Counted from the first letter of the stretch, positions 7,717 to 16,101 are shown. The stretch: DNA of 41,030 bases from Planctomycetota bacterium (GCA_003389215.1 QQVP01000104.1:1-41030), one strand, 5' to 3'. Numbers and translations are program-made. Notes: generated by a model not told the origin, from the letters alone.

Positions 7717-8274
7717 CTAGATCCGCCGCACGGCGTCGCCTTGGCGAATGGTGCCCGACCGAATGACCTTGGCATTAACGCCCCGCAGATTCAACTGGCA
7801 GCCGATCTCCGAGTTGACGAACTTCAGCGCCTCGGCGCCGAACCGATCCTTGAATTTGGTACAGCCGCGGTGCGGAATCGCGGTGATCTCGACGACCGCT
7901 TCGCCGAGTGCCAGCTGCGTGCCCGGCGGCAGATTCGCTTCGCTCAGATCGAGATCGACGTAAAGCTGATCGCCCGCCAGCGGTCGCCGCGCGGGATCGA
8001 CCGCGACCAGCGTGGCCGCCCGGGCGTTCATGATGTTCAATTGCATGTCGGGATGGGCCGCGCCGTCGGAGGTCTTGCTGCTGGGCCGCGTCGCCCAGTT
8101 GTCGCCGACGAGTCCCTCTTCCACGTCGAGCTGGGCTTCGGCGAGGACGGTCCGCTCATCTTCGGCCGGCCGTCCGACGATCAACTCGAGCGTTCCTGCG
8201 TCGCGAGGCGATTGGCGGACGTGGTCGAGTCCGGCTTCGAGCTCCGTCAGGCCGCGGTGGGTGGTGACATTCAT
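7717..8274 (-). CDS. MOSC-domain protein
   Basis: 185 aa from ATG 8274 (MNVTTHRGLTELEAGL), with GAGG seven bases upstream. The frame opens at 8316, but that extension has no better start. The MOSC core is visible: LIVGRPAEDERTVL, a GLVGD(N)WA motif, LNIMNARAATLVA, then GTQLALGEAVVEIT and the conserved cysteine in IPHRGCTKFKDRFG. MOSC domains (molybdenum cofactor sulfurase C-terminal) bind molybdenum cofactor or carry sulfur via this cysteine. This is a stand-alone MOSC protein like YiiM. Substrate unknown. The palindromic element 8347-8484 lies just upstream. Confidence 0.85.
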   Translation of the reverse strand: MNVTTHRGLTELEAGLDHVRQSPRDAGTLELIVGRPAEDERTVLAEAQLDVEEGLVGDNWATRPSSKTSDGAAHPDMQLNIMNARAATLVAVDPARRPLAGDQLYVDLDLSEANLPPGTQLALGEAVVEITAIPHRGCTKFKDRFGAEALKFVNSEIGCQLNLRGVNAKVIRSGTIRQGDAVRRI

Positions 8275-8346
8275 GCGTTTGCCTCTGGCTCGTGTTCCGC
8301 ATCGCTCGTTTCTCAAATCGAAGTCGCGTTTGCGCGCGGGAACATC

Positions 8347-8484
8347 TTAATTGGACAGCGCCACTTTCAGTCGCCATACAAGCACGAAGCGCAAGCGAGT
8401 GAATGATTTACGTTCCAACACACTCGCTCGCGCGTCGTGCTTGTATTCTCGCGGAATTTCACCAAAGTGGCGTTGTCGAATTAA
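8347..8484. repeat. 138-bp nested palindromic element (MITE/REP-like)
   Basis: The outer arms are TTAATTGGACAGCGCCACTT(T) at 8347-8367 and its reverse complement at 8464-8484 (2 mismatches in 21). The inner arms are 26 bases at 8377-8402, beginning TACAAGCACGAAGCGC, and 8420-8445 (3 mismatches in 26), around a 17-base loop. Both ends abut TTAA, which may be a target duplication or part of the arms. The element fills most of the gap between the SpoIID-domain gene and the MOSC gene and could form a long hairpin on either strand. The inner arm resembles a motif I recall as frequent between planctomycete genes; its copy number here was not checked. Confidence 0.75.
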
Positions 8485-9755
8485 CGTACCACCCGCACCT
8501 GGCAGCCGGGGTAGTAGTGGTCCAAGATCTCCGGGCAGGTGGCTCCCTCGGCCGCCATCCCCCGGGCACCCCACTGGCACATGCCGACGCCGTGTCCCCA
8601 GCCGCGGCCCTCGCAGTGGACGAGTTCGCCCTGTTCGCGGAGAGAAAAGAACGCGCTCGGCAGATCGCGCGTCCGCAGCACGTGGCGGCGCAGGGCGGCC
8701 GTCGAGATGCGATGACTCGCCTTGGCACCTTCGATCTTCACCTCGGGCAAGCGTCCGTCGTGGGCGTCGAGGGCCTCGACGCTACGAATCTCGCCCAGGT
8801 GCTGGCCGATGCCGTCGAGGTAAGCAGTGAGTCGCGCGTGCACGTCGGCCCGTGGCAGCTCCACTGCCCAACGATAGCGAGGTGCGTCGCGACAGCCTTC
8901 GCAGGCGACCCCCACCAGCGGCGGCGCGGCATCGGCAAAGATCGACAGCCCTGCGGCCGTATGTCCACCACAGACCGCGGAATAGTAGCTGTTGATCACG
9001 CGACCGTCGTAGACGAGGACCATGCCTTCGGTCTGCTCGGCGATCGCTCGCGAAGACGACGTCTCGACCGCCAGGCGACGCCCGTCGTCGGCGACATACT
9101 CGATGCCGCCATAGACCTGGCTCCGCGTATTGTCGTAAAGATCGAAAACGTGCGACTCGCGGCGCGACTTCATGTGGTAGAGGGCATACGTGCGGGCGGC
9201 GATCGCCTGGGCTTGTCGTGCGGCTTCGGGAAAGTCGGCAGGCAACTCGCCATTCACGACGCAGGCCACGTACGACTCGATGTCGACAAGGTTGATGGCG
9301 CGCAGCTGGCCGTCACCGTCGGCCAGCAACTGCAGGTCGCCGTGATAGCGATGTCCGCCCAGCCAGAGCGCCCCGCTTTCGAGCACGTCGATCTGCAGTT
9401 CGCGGTGCGGGAAGCGATCTTCGCCAAGACGGATGCCTTCGTCGTCGACGGTCGCCGTCGCCGCGTCGAGTCGTTCACCCTGAGCCAAGACGCGCCAATC
9501 GCCGCGGACGCGAAGTCGGTAAGGTCCGCGAATCTCGAGCCGATGCTGCGGCCGCGCGGCGGAACCGAGCAGCACGCGGACCGCTGGCCAGGCGGAACGG
9601 GCGTCGTCGCTCGAAGACTCTGAATCGGCGTCGGGCGCGCGGACAAGACCGCTGCCGATTTCTAGACCGGGAATCAGGCCAGGCCGGGAAAGACCGAGGG
9701 CCGCCGCGCTCAGCAGAACGGCCAACGCGAACAGCAAGACCACGTTGCGGCTCAC
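8481..9755 (-). CDS. SpoIID/LytB-domain protein, probable peptidoglycan lytic enzyme
   Basis: 424 aa from GTG 9755 (MSRNVVLLFALAVLL); a TTG at 9773 would add six residues. An N-terminal signal or anchor helix is followed by about 100 beta-rich residues. The SpoIID domain then begins at about residue 155 with YVACVVNGELPADFP, whose Glu corresponds to the catalytic Glu of SpoIID transglycosylases, and AQAIAARTYALYHM. Later motifs are INSYYSAVCGGHT and GRGWGHGVGMCQWGARGMA near the C-terminus. The family cleaves glycan strands, usually those lacking stem peptides. In a non-sporulating planctomycete it would act in wall remodelling. The stop codon TAA (8481-8483) lies inside the end of the palindromic element 8347-8484. 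Confidence 0.88.
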   Translation of the reverse strand: MSRNVVLLFALAVLLSAAALGLSRPGLIPGLEIGSGLVRAPDADSESSSDDARSAWPAVRVLLGSAARPQHRLEIRGPYRLRVRGDWRVLAQGERLDAATATVDDEGIRLGEDRFPHRELQIDVLESGALWLGGHRYHGDLQLLADGDGQLRAINLVDIESYVACVVNGELPADFPEAARQAQAIAARTYALYHMKSRRESHVFDLYDNTRSQVYGGIEYVADDGRRLAVETSSSRAIAEQTEGMVLVYDGRVINSYYSAVCGGHTAAGLSIFADAAPPLVGVACEGCRDAPRYRWAVELPRADVHARLTAYLDGIGQHLGEIRSVEALDAHDGRLPEVKIEGAKASHRISTAALRRHVLRTRDLPSAFFSLREQGELVHCEGRGWGHGVGMCQWGARGMAAEGATCPEILDHYYPGCQVRVVR

Positions 9756-9837
9756 TTCCGTGCCAGCTCCCAACGGATTGGTGGGCGTGCGTGAAACGAG
9801 TCGTCCCCGCCGCCGCGCAACGTTTACGAGCGAGTTC

Positions 9838-11163
9838 CTAGTCGCCGCGCAGTTTGAGGCCCTGCTGCGTCAGCTTCTCGCGGACCTCGTTCAGGCTCGT
9901 CACGCCAAAATTCTTGCACTCGAGCAACTCGTCGCCCGTACGCCGCAGCAGGTCGCCCATCGAGCTGATGCCCAGCCGCACCATGCACTTGCGGGCACGG
10001 ACCGACAGGTTCAGATCGGTAATGGGACGATCGTGCACGGCCCGTTCGTCGTCGGAGAGCGACTCCGGCTCGAAGACCGGCTCCACCTCGCGACGTTCGT
10101 GGGACAGCTCGCCAAGCCGCAGGCCCTTGGAGGAGAGCATGTCACGGATTTCGACCAGGCTCGTCTCGCCAAAGTTCTTACTGGCCAGCAGTTCCTGCTC
10201 CGTCGTGCGAGCCAGATCGCCGAGCGTCATGATGCCCATCCGCTGCAGGCAATTGCGACTGCGGACCGACAACTCGAAGTCGGTAACCGGAACGTCGAGA
10301 ATCTGACCATATTGGTCGCGACGGCGCCGCTCGTCGTCGTCGTAGTACATGTCGCCCGAGGCTCGGGCATCCTTGAGGAAGAGACGAGCACGACTGTGGC
10401 TGGGACAGACGTCGAGCACGCGCTGATAACAGCGGGCGGCTCGGTCGTAGCGCTCTGCGTCTTCGTACAGCAAGCCGAGGTTCAACAGCGCTCCGACGCT
10501 GGTGGGGAACTGCATCGTCGAACGCTCGTACAGCTCGAGGGCCAGATTGTCGTTGCCATGGCGATCGTTTTCCATGGCCAATCCGAACAGGGCCCCGGCA
10601 TGATTGGGATCGACGTCGACGGCCCGCTCGTAGAGGGCGACGACCTCTTGCGGATTCACACCCAGCACCGCCACGGTCGCGCCACGCTGATAGAGATATT
10701 CCGCAGTCTGTTCCACAGCGCCCGAGAGTCCGTCGAGCGTGGCCAAGGCCGCGGCCGGGTCGCCCAGATAGCGCTGCGTCTCGGCGATCGAGAGTTGACA
10801 ATCGTCGTGGTTGTAGCCGGCAGCGGCGGCGGCCTGAAAACACTCTTGTGCGCGGGCGTACTCTTCTTGGGCGAAATGCGACTTGCCCATGTAGTAGTGG
10901 GCCAGGGCACCGCTGTCCGATTCGGAGAGCGTCTCGACCGCCAACGAATAGCGACCGAGCAGGTAGTAGCAAACGCCCAGGCGAACGGCCGTGGCGGGCG
11001 TGCGATCTTCGCGGGTTTCCAGTTCGTTCACCGCATCGCGAAGCGTGCGGTACGACGACATATCCGCGACGATGGCGGAGACGATTTGTTGGATTTCTTG
11101 AGGACCAAAGGATGTGTTCGAGATAACCAGTTGACGTACGTCGGTATCGAGAACTTCAGACAT
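9838..11163 (-). CDS. TPR protein with two C-terminal RNA polymerase alpha-CTD domains
   Basis: 441 aa; ATG 11163 has AAGGAG ten bases upstream. Residues about 55-265 are tetratricopeptide repeats (VGALLNLGLLYEDAERYDRA and similar). Two domains homologous to the RNA polymerase alpha-subunit C-terminal domain follow, at about 290-350 (VTDFELSVRSRNCLQRMGI ... FGETSLVEIRDML) and 380-438 (ITDLNLSVRARKCMVRLGI ... FGVTSLNEVREKL). In E. coli alpha, R265, N268, C269, G296, K298, S299 and E302 contact DNA. Copy 1 keeps Arg301, Asn304, Cys305, Gly, Ser and Glu but has Thr for K298. Copy 2 keeps Arg389 and Cys393 but has Lys for N268. There is no alpha N-terminal domain, so it is not RpoA. A role in transcription, by UP-element-like DNA binding or binding of regulators, is inferred. 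Confidence 0.9.
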   Translation of the reverse strand: MSEVLDTDVRQLVISNTSFGPQEIQQIVSAIVADMSSYRTLRDAVNELETREDRTPATAVRLGVCYYLLGRYSLAVETLSESDSGALAHYYMGKSHFAQEEYARAQECFQAAAAAGYNHDDCQLSIAETQRYLGDPAAALATLDGLSGAVEQTAEYLYQRGATVAVLGVNPQEVVALYERAVDVDPNHAGALFGLAMENDRHGNDNLALELYERSTMQFPTSVGALLNLGLLYEDAERYDRAARCYQRVLDVCPSHSRARLFLKDARASGDMYYDDDERRRRDQYGQILDVPVTDFELSVRSRNCLQRMGIMTLGDLARTTEQELLASKNFGETSLVEIRDMLSSKGLRLGELSHERREVEPVFEPESLSDDERAVHDRPITDLNLSVRARKCMVRLGISSMGDLLRRTGDELLECKNFGVTSLNEVREKLTQQGLKLRGD

Positions 11164-11456
11164 CGATGAATCGCTCCTTGAGAATCCCCAAGCTGACGGA
11201 ATTCGCCCCCGGGGCGCGGTAGTCGGCGAAACGAAAACGTTGCACGCCCAGAATGGCGCGAAACAGACTCCTGACGGCGAGGTAGCGGCGGGATCTCGCC
11301 CCGTAGCCTTTCAAATATATCGCGTTGGCCGACGCGTGGGAACCGGCGCTGAGGGCCGCCACCGCTCGGCCGGCGAATCGCCCATGGCGTCGAAATCGTC
11401 GTGCCACGGGATCCTCGAGCTACGGGAGGTCCTGGTGTACCTGGGCCAGAAGCAAA

Positions 11457-11530
11457 AGCCAGCGGCGGGAGTCGAACCCGCAACCCCCGCATTACGAATG
11501 CGGTGCTCTGCCAATTGAAGCTACGCTGGC
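11457..11530 (-). tRNA. tRNA-Thr (anticodon CGT)
   Basis: Minus strand. A perfect 7-bp acceptor stem (GCCAGCG at 11530-11524 with CGCTGGC at 11464-11458) and a D arm with GCTT/GAGC are present. The anticodon stem is CCGCA/TGCGG around the loop TTCGTAA, with anticodon CGT at 11496-11494. The T arm is GCGGG-TTCGACT-CCCGC. The discriminator base is U at 11457 and CCA is not encoded. It reads ACG threonine codons. It lies about 290 bases upstream of the TPR/alphaCTD gene on the same strand. Confidence 0.95.
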
Positions 11531-12499
11531 GATGGCGGCCACGTCGCGACCGCCAAGCTCACGCCCACAGGCCAAAACGACTGCCCGGTGCGCGACGCAA
11601 CATCTTCTAGCGCAAGCGATTAGCGTAGGCCAAGCGTTCGGAAACTGTCAAGAGATGCCGCGGCCCCGGGCGGTCGTGAGGGGGCCAGGGCAGGGCCACA
11701 CAGGGCCGATCCACCACCGGCTTCCGGCCGAAAGACAGCGACGGGCGCAAAAAAGCGGGCCTCTGATGTGCCAAATACACTTTGACAGTGTGAGATGGCC
11801 AGGGGCAAGGCAACCATCCCACGAACGCTCATCAGAGGCCCACGGGCCAGTCAAATTGTGGGCGAGCTTGGCTCGCGACTGGATCAATTGCAGGTGGCGT
11901 GCCAAAGCCGGGTCGGTGCCACGGGTCGCGCCGTTCAGCTACACCTCTGGCCTGATGAAATAAGCACTTACGCCGATGAGAGTGATCTAACTTTATTTCA
12001 GACAACGGGTTGAGCCCATTTTTCGGCTGCCTCAAGGCGCCACAAATGATCAATCGGAGTGGCGCCAAATGGAACAATCTGGCGCCTCGGTCGGAGTGGC
12101 CTGGCGGGAGTCCCCGTCGCGTCCCATTTTGGGATGCGGCGGCCGCCGGAGGTCCGAGATTCGCAAGCGGCGGCCGGCTCGCCGCGGTCCACACGACCCC
12201 GCGGCGGTATGGCCACGAGCTCCGCACGTCCGACGAGTCGACCTGTCTGGGTCCATTCTCGGAGTTCAGGCCCGGACCTGAAGCACGACCGTTGCTCGGA
12301 CGCGTGCTCCGAAAACTCCCGGGTAGCGAGCTCCGTAGAACGTGGTAGTGCGATCCGCATTCGGCTGCCACGACGAACGCGAGGTGACTCGAAACCCGCG
12401 TTGCCGATATCATTGGCGCGGCGCTTACCGCCGCACCTGACTGTGTACTTGGTTTCTCGTCTACTCGCCGTTTTTTTGGATTTTTGGAGAGTTTGATTC
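11531..12499. other. 969-bp gene-free, hairpin-rich intergenic region
   Basis: No frame here has convincing protein character. The stretch holds several inverted repeats: 11757-11768 with 11830-11841 (12 bp, perfect), CCAGTC/GACTGG (11847-11852, 11877-11882) enclosing GCGAGC-TTG-GCTCGC (11862-11876), and TGAAATAA/TTATTTCA (11956-11963, 11993-12000). It also has three GGCGCC palindromes at 12036, 12061 and 12081. Whether it encodes a structured RNA or is the relic of a small mobile element cannot be told. The kdsA promoter should lie near its right end. Confidence 0.6.
11757..11841. repeat. 12-bp perfect inverted repeat enclosing smaller hairpins
   Basis: GGGCCTCTGATG at 11757-11768 pairs with CATCAGAGGCCC at 11830-11841. 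Inside are ACACT-TTGAC-AGTGT (11777-11791) and a GATGG/CCATC pair. The arrangement would fold as a long stem closed over small hairpins in RNA, or could be the termini of a very small element. No RNA family was recognised. Confidence 0.5.
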
Positions 12500-13330
12500 G
12501 TGGCCCGCGATCCAGCCGTCGTCGGACCGTATCGTTGTGGACGTGACGAGCCGCTGCTGCTCATCGCGGGTCCCTGCGTAATTGAGGACGCGTCAAGCAC
12601 GCTGGCCCTCGCCGAACAACTGCGTCAGATGACGGCCGACTTGCCGCTCAATCTGGTGTTCAAGGCCTCCTTCGACAAAGCGAATCGGACCAGCGTCGCG
12701 TCGTATCGCGGGCCAGGTCTCGACGATGGCCTGGCCGTGCTCGACCAGGTTCGCCAACAAACCGGGTTGCCCGTGACGACCGATCTGCACGAGCCGCATC
12801 AGGCCGCCGCGGCGGGCGAGGTTTGCGACCTGCTACAAATTCCGGCGTTTCTGTGTCGACAGACCGACCTGCTCTTGGCCGCCGCGCGAACCGGCAAGGC
12901 GGTGAACGTGAAGAAGGGACAATTTCTCGCCCCGCACGACATGCGCTATGTCGTCGACAAACTCGCCTCCGGCGGCTGCGAGGACATTTTGCTTTGCGAG
13001 CGGGGGACGTTCTTCGGTTATGGCCGGTTGGTGAACGACATGAAATCGTTGCCGGCGATGCGCGAACTCGGTACGCCCGTCGTCTTCGACGCCACCCACA
13101 GCGTCCAGGAGCCGGGCGGTCTCGGCGGTCGCACCGGCGGAAACCGCGCGCTGGTCGAGCCGCTCGCCCGAGCTGCGGTCGCGGTCGGTGTCGACGGGCT
13201 CTTCTTCGAGACGCATCCCGATCCCGAGCGCTCGCCCAGCGACGGACCGAATATGGTGCCGCTCGACGAAATGCCCGCGCTGTTGGCTCGCCTGGTGCGC
13301 CTCCGCGAGACGGTGGAGAGCTTGTCGTGA
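12500..13330 (+). CDS. kdsA: 3-deoxy-D-manno-octulosonate 8-phosphate synthase, metal-dependent type
   Basis: 276 aa, full length, with a GTG start preceded by GGAGAG (12486-12491). It condenses phosphoenolpyruvate with arabinose 5-phosphate to Kdo-8-phosphate for lipopolysaccharide inner core synthesis in the cytoplasm. Family motifs are intact: IAGPCVIE (22-29), [12 protein letters not shown] (54-65), [13 protein letters not shown] (113-125), VKKGQFLAP (137-145), ERGTFFGYG (167-175), DATHSVQ (197-203) and FETHPDPE (236-243). Cys26, His200, Glu237 and Asp248 match the four metal ligands of the Aquifex enzyme. This therefore belongs to the metal-dependent class, not the E. coli class, which has Asn at the Cys position. 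Its stop overlaps or abuts the downstream lipoprotein gene region. Confidence 0.97.
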   Translation: MARDPAVVGPYRCGRDEPLLLIAGPCVIEDASSTLALAEQLRQMTADLPLNLVFKASFDKANRTSVASYRGPGLDDGLAVLDQVRQQTGLPVTTDLHEPHQAAAAGEVCDLLQIPAFLCRQTDLLLAAARTGKAVNVKKGQFLAPHDMRYVVDKLASGGCEDILLCERGTFFGYGRLVNDMKSLPAMRELGTPVVFDATHSVQEPGGLGGRTGGNRALVEPLARAAVAVGVDGLFFETHPDPERSPSDGPNMVPLDEMPALLARLVRLRETVESLS

Positions 13331-13377
13331 TCGGCTGGTGCGCGGAATCTGAAGCGGCGTCGACTCGCGGCGGGACC

Positions 13378-15033
13378 ATGCGCAGCCGCTGGTGGCGCAC
13401 CATCACGGTCGCCTTTCTGCCGCTGCTCGTGTGCGGCGGATGCCAGGGCGGAGACGAGCTGCCGCCCGATGTCGACATCTCGGGCAGTTCGCGGACGAAG
13501 GTCGATCTGTTCGAGTTGGCCTGGGACAACCTGGAACGCCTGTCAGAGTATGCCCCGCAACAGCCGCTCGAGGAAACGGTCGCCCGCTTGAACCAGTGGG
13601 CGCAGACCTCTGCGCCAGAGGTTGCCTGGCAGGTCGATCCGTTGTTGGATTCGCTGCCGGCGGACCTGATCAACGACCATGTTCGGCAGCGGTTGGCTTC
13701 GTCGAATTTCGTGGCCACCGACGGGCCGTTCTTGCAGGAGGCCGTGCTGATGCGTCGGGCCTCGGCCTTCATCGTCGGCGACGCGACCGATCCGCTGGAA
13801 CAGGCCCAACGACTCTTCGATTGGACGATTCGCAATATCCAGCTCGACAACGCGGCGCTGCGAATGTGGCCGGGCGAGAATTTGCTGCTCGGTCGGGCGA
13901 GCGAGCTCGACCGTGGCTGGGTGTTTGCCATGCTTGCCCGTCAGCGACAGCTCGACGTCGTGTGGCTGGCGATTGCGGAAGACGCGGAACGGAGGTCGTT
14001 TCGCATTTGGTGTCCGGCCCTGCTTCACGACGGGGAGCTCTATCCGTTCGACGTGCTGTGGGGCGTGGCGATGCCGACCGCGACGGGCGAGGGCGTGGCA
14101 ACGCTGGCGGACCTGGCCACGGACGACAAGCTGCTACGACAGCTCGATGTCAGCGGGCTCCCCTATCCGGTGCGGGCGGACGAGCTGAGCCGGGTCTTGG
14201 TAATCGTCCCGGCCCGCGAGCCGTTTCTCTCCCGTCGCATGCAGATCGTCGCCGAACGATTGCCGAAACGATTGCGCACGGTGTTGCACATCGACCTCCG
14301 GCGGTTGGCCGACGAGTTGGCGGAGCTGCGGCAAGTTGGCGCCGTGCGATTGTGGATTTGGCCATTCCAGTACGCGCGGCAGCGCGACGTCAATTCGGCC
14401 GAAGGGAAGCAGCTTGCCGACGGCGTGGTCGCCGAACTGGCTCCCTTCTTTGCCAATCACACGATCACGGTCGAAGCCCGCAAATTGGGCGATTTCGAGC
14501 AAGCAGGCTATGAGAGAACCGTCTGGCCGCTCTGGTCGGGGCGCGTGCATCATCTGGCGGGCAACTTCACTCCGCCCGTCGAGGAGCAGACGGCGGGCCA
14601 GAGCTTTGCCGCCGCGATTCCGCTCTACCTGATTGCCCGCACGAAAATTCAAGATCGCGCGGTGCTGCCCGAAGGCGTGCGGCTGAGCGCCGAAGAACAG
14701 GCCGCTTGGGAGCGACGGCAGGCACTCGACACGTACGTCTACGGACGCATGCAACTCGACGCCACGTATTGGCTCGGTCAAATTCGCTTCGACCAGGGCG
14801 ATTACGCCACCGCGGCCGAGTTCTTCCAGCGCACCTTGAATCTGCTGGGCAAGAGGGCCCGCGCCACGGGTGTCCGTTACAATCTGGCCCGCGCGTACGA
14901 GGCCCTGGGCGACTATGATAAGGCGATCGAACAGTTCGAAGCCGAAGGTTCGCCCGCCAGTCAGTTGCGGGCTCGGCGGTTGGCAGCCGGCCGCGCGGCT
15001 TCGTCCGCTTCGGATGCCGAGGCGTCCGAGTAG
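13378..15033 (+). CDS. Probable lipoprotein with a degenerate transglutaminase-like domain and C-terminal TPRs
   Basis: 551 aa from ATG 13378, chosen because it opens a lipoprotein-like signal (MRSRWWRTITVAFLPLLVCGGC, Cys22). The lipobox is imperfect. A GTG at 13327 overlapping the kdsA stop (GTGA) is an alternative. The frame is open further upstream, but that part is the shadow of kdsA. Residues about 140-230 (AQRLFDWTIRNIQLDN, then LDRGWVFAMLARQRQLDVVWL and SFRIWCPALLHDGELYPFD) follow the transglutaminase-core pattern, but the nucleophilic Cys position holds Trp (RGW), so it is probably inactive. The C-terminal 80 residues contain TPRs (YWLGQIRFDQGDYATAAEFF; YNLARAYEALGDYDKAIEQF). It is likely an envelope protein used for binding. 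Function unknown. Confidence 0.8.
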   Translation: MRSRWWRTITVAFLPLLVCGGCQGGDELPPDVDISGSSRTKVDLFELAWDNLERLSEYAPQQPLEETVARLNQWAQTSAPEVAWQVDPLLDSLPADLINDHVRQRLASSNFVATDGPFLQEAVLMRRASAFIVGDATDPLEQAQRLFDWTIRNIQLDNAALRMWPGENLLLGRASELDRGWVFAMLARQRQLDVVWLAIAEDAERRSFRIWCPALLHDGELYPFDVLWGVAMPTATGEGVATLADLATDDKLLRQLDVSGLPYPVRADELSRVLVIVPAREPFLSRRMQIVAERLPKRLRTVLHIDLRRLADELAELRQVGAVRLWIWPFQYARQRDVNSAEGKQLADGVVAELAPFFANHTITVEARKLGDFEQAGYERTVWPLWSGRVHHLAGNFTPPVEEQTAGQSFAAAIPLYLIARTKIQDRAVLPEGVRLSAEEQAAWERRQALDTYVYGRMQLDATYWLGQIRFDQGDYATAAEFFQRTLNLLGKRARATGVRYNLARAYEALGDYDKAIEQFEAEGSPASQLRARRLAAGRAASSASDAEASE

Positions 15034-15075
15034 TCGTTCTCGCCACGCGCTACCGCGGCGCCCCAGCAGCATTCC

Positions 15076-16101
15076 ATGAAGACGCTCTTTGCCCGTCAGT
15101 GGTTCTTGATTTGTCTGGCCGCTGCGCTGGTGGTCGGCTTTCGCTTTGCCACGCCGCTGGCCGGGTTTGCCCAGAACTTTCCGGTCCCGCTGTTGGTGGC
15201 CTTCGTGCTTTTCCTGATGGCGTGGACGCTCGACGCCGACGCCCTGCGACGCGCCGTCACGCGACCTCAGGCGGCTGCCCTGGGAGTGACCGTCAACATC
15301 GTGCTGTTGCCGGCGCTGGCGTGGCTGCTCGGTTGGTTGCTGGTCGAGCCGCTCAACTGGGGACTCGCCCTGGCAGCGGCCGTGCCCTGCACGTTGGCCT
15401 CGGCGGTCGTCTGGACCCGTCGGGCCGGCGGCAACGACGCGGTCGCGTTGATGGTCACCATGATCACCAACGTGAGCTGCTTCATCACGACGCCGCTGTT
15501 GTTCTGGCTGCTGACCGGCAAGGATGCCGAGACCGGCCGCGATCCGTGGCAGATGGTGCTCAAGCTGATGCTCGTGGTGGTGTTGCCCATGGTCTTGGGA
15601 CAAGCCCTGCGCCTGGTGCCGGCCGCCGCGCGGTGGGCCACCGCGGAGAAACGCCTGGTAGCGATCGTGGCCCAGGCGGGCATTCTGACCATGGTGCTCG
15701 TGGGCGCGGTCAACTCGGCCCTGAAGCTCGAAGGCGCCATGGCCGACGGGGGCACCGGCGGACCGACGCTGTGGCAGTGGGTCACGATGATCGTGGTGGT
15801 GATCGTGCTGCACGTGGTCGTGCTGTGGGCCGGATGTTTCCTCGGCCGACTGACCGGCCTGGCCCGCAGCGATTGGATCGCGGTCGGCATCGCGGGCAGT
15901 CAGAAGACGCTGATGGTCGGTCTCTATGTCGGACTCGAACAGGACCTCGGCGTGGGCCTTCTGCCGATGCTGGCGTACCACGCGGTCCAGCTCCTGATTG
16001 ATACGCCGGTGGCCGATTGGCTCCATCGCCGCGGGGCGTCGGCCCACGAAGTGCCGCCCGCGTCCGCCGCGAATTTGCCGGCCGAGGAAGCGGCTCCCTG
16101 A
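15076..16101 (+). CDS. SBF-like (bile acid:sodium symporter superfamily) transporter
   Basis: 341 aa, about nine to ten membrane helices, 42 bases after the lipoprotein gene. Helix-rich segments include FLICLAAALVVGF, LLVAFVLFLMAWTLD, GVTVNIVLLPALAWLLGWLL and WVTMIVVVIVLHVVVLWAG. The segment VPCTLASAVVWTRRAGGNDAVALMVTMITN is characteristic of SBF-like proteins related to SLC10A7/YfeH-type transporters, and SQKTLMVGLYVGL matches the second crossover region. The C-terminal 25 residues are hydrophilic and variable. The substrate is unknown; SLC10A7 relatives influence calcium and small-solute handling, but no neighbour suggests a substrate here. Confidence 0.85.
   Translation: MKTLFARQWFLICLAAALVVGFRFATPLAGFAQNFPVPLLVAFVLFLMAWTLDADALRRAVTRPQAAALGVTVNIVLLPALAWLLGWLLVEPLNWGLALAAAVPCTLASAVVWTRRAGGNDAVALMVTMITNVSCFITTPLLFWLLTGKDAETGRDPWQMVLKLMLVVVLPMVLGQALRLVPAAARWATAEKRLVAIVAQAGILTMVLVGAVNSALKLEGAMADGGTGGPTLWQWVTMIVVVIVLHVVVLWAGCFLGRLTGLARSDWIAVGIAGSQKTLMVGLYVGLEQDLGVGLLPMLAYHAVQLLIDTPVADWLHRRGASAHEVPPASAANLPAEEAAP

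Noticed and set aside
9838..11163. Annotation as RNA polymerase subunit alpha (rpoA)
   Set aside because: The alpha N-terminal dimerisation domain is missing and TPRs occupy its place; only the C-terminal domains are homologous.
11325..11963. Open frame across tRNA-Thr and into the gene-free region
   Set aside because: It reads through the tRNA gene and has no protein-like composition.
12823..13377. Upstream extension of the TPR lipoprotein frame across kdsA
   Set aside because: The extension overlaps kdsA in another frame and is Arg-rich nonsense. The lipoprotein signal begins at 13378.
14134..16047. Long minus-strand frame opposite the lipoprotein and the transporter
   Set aside because: His/Gln/Arg-rich shadow of two well-supported plus-strand genes.
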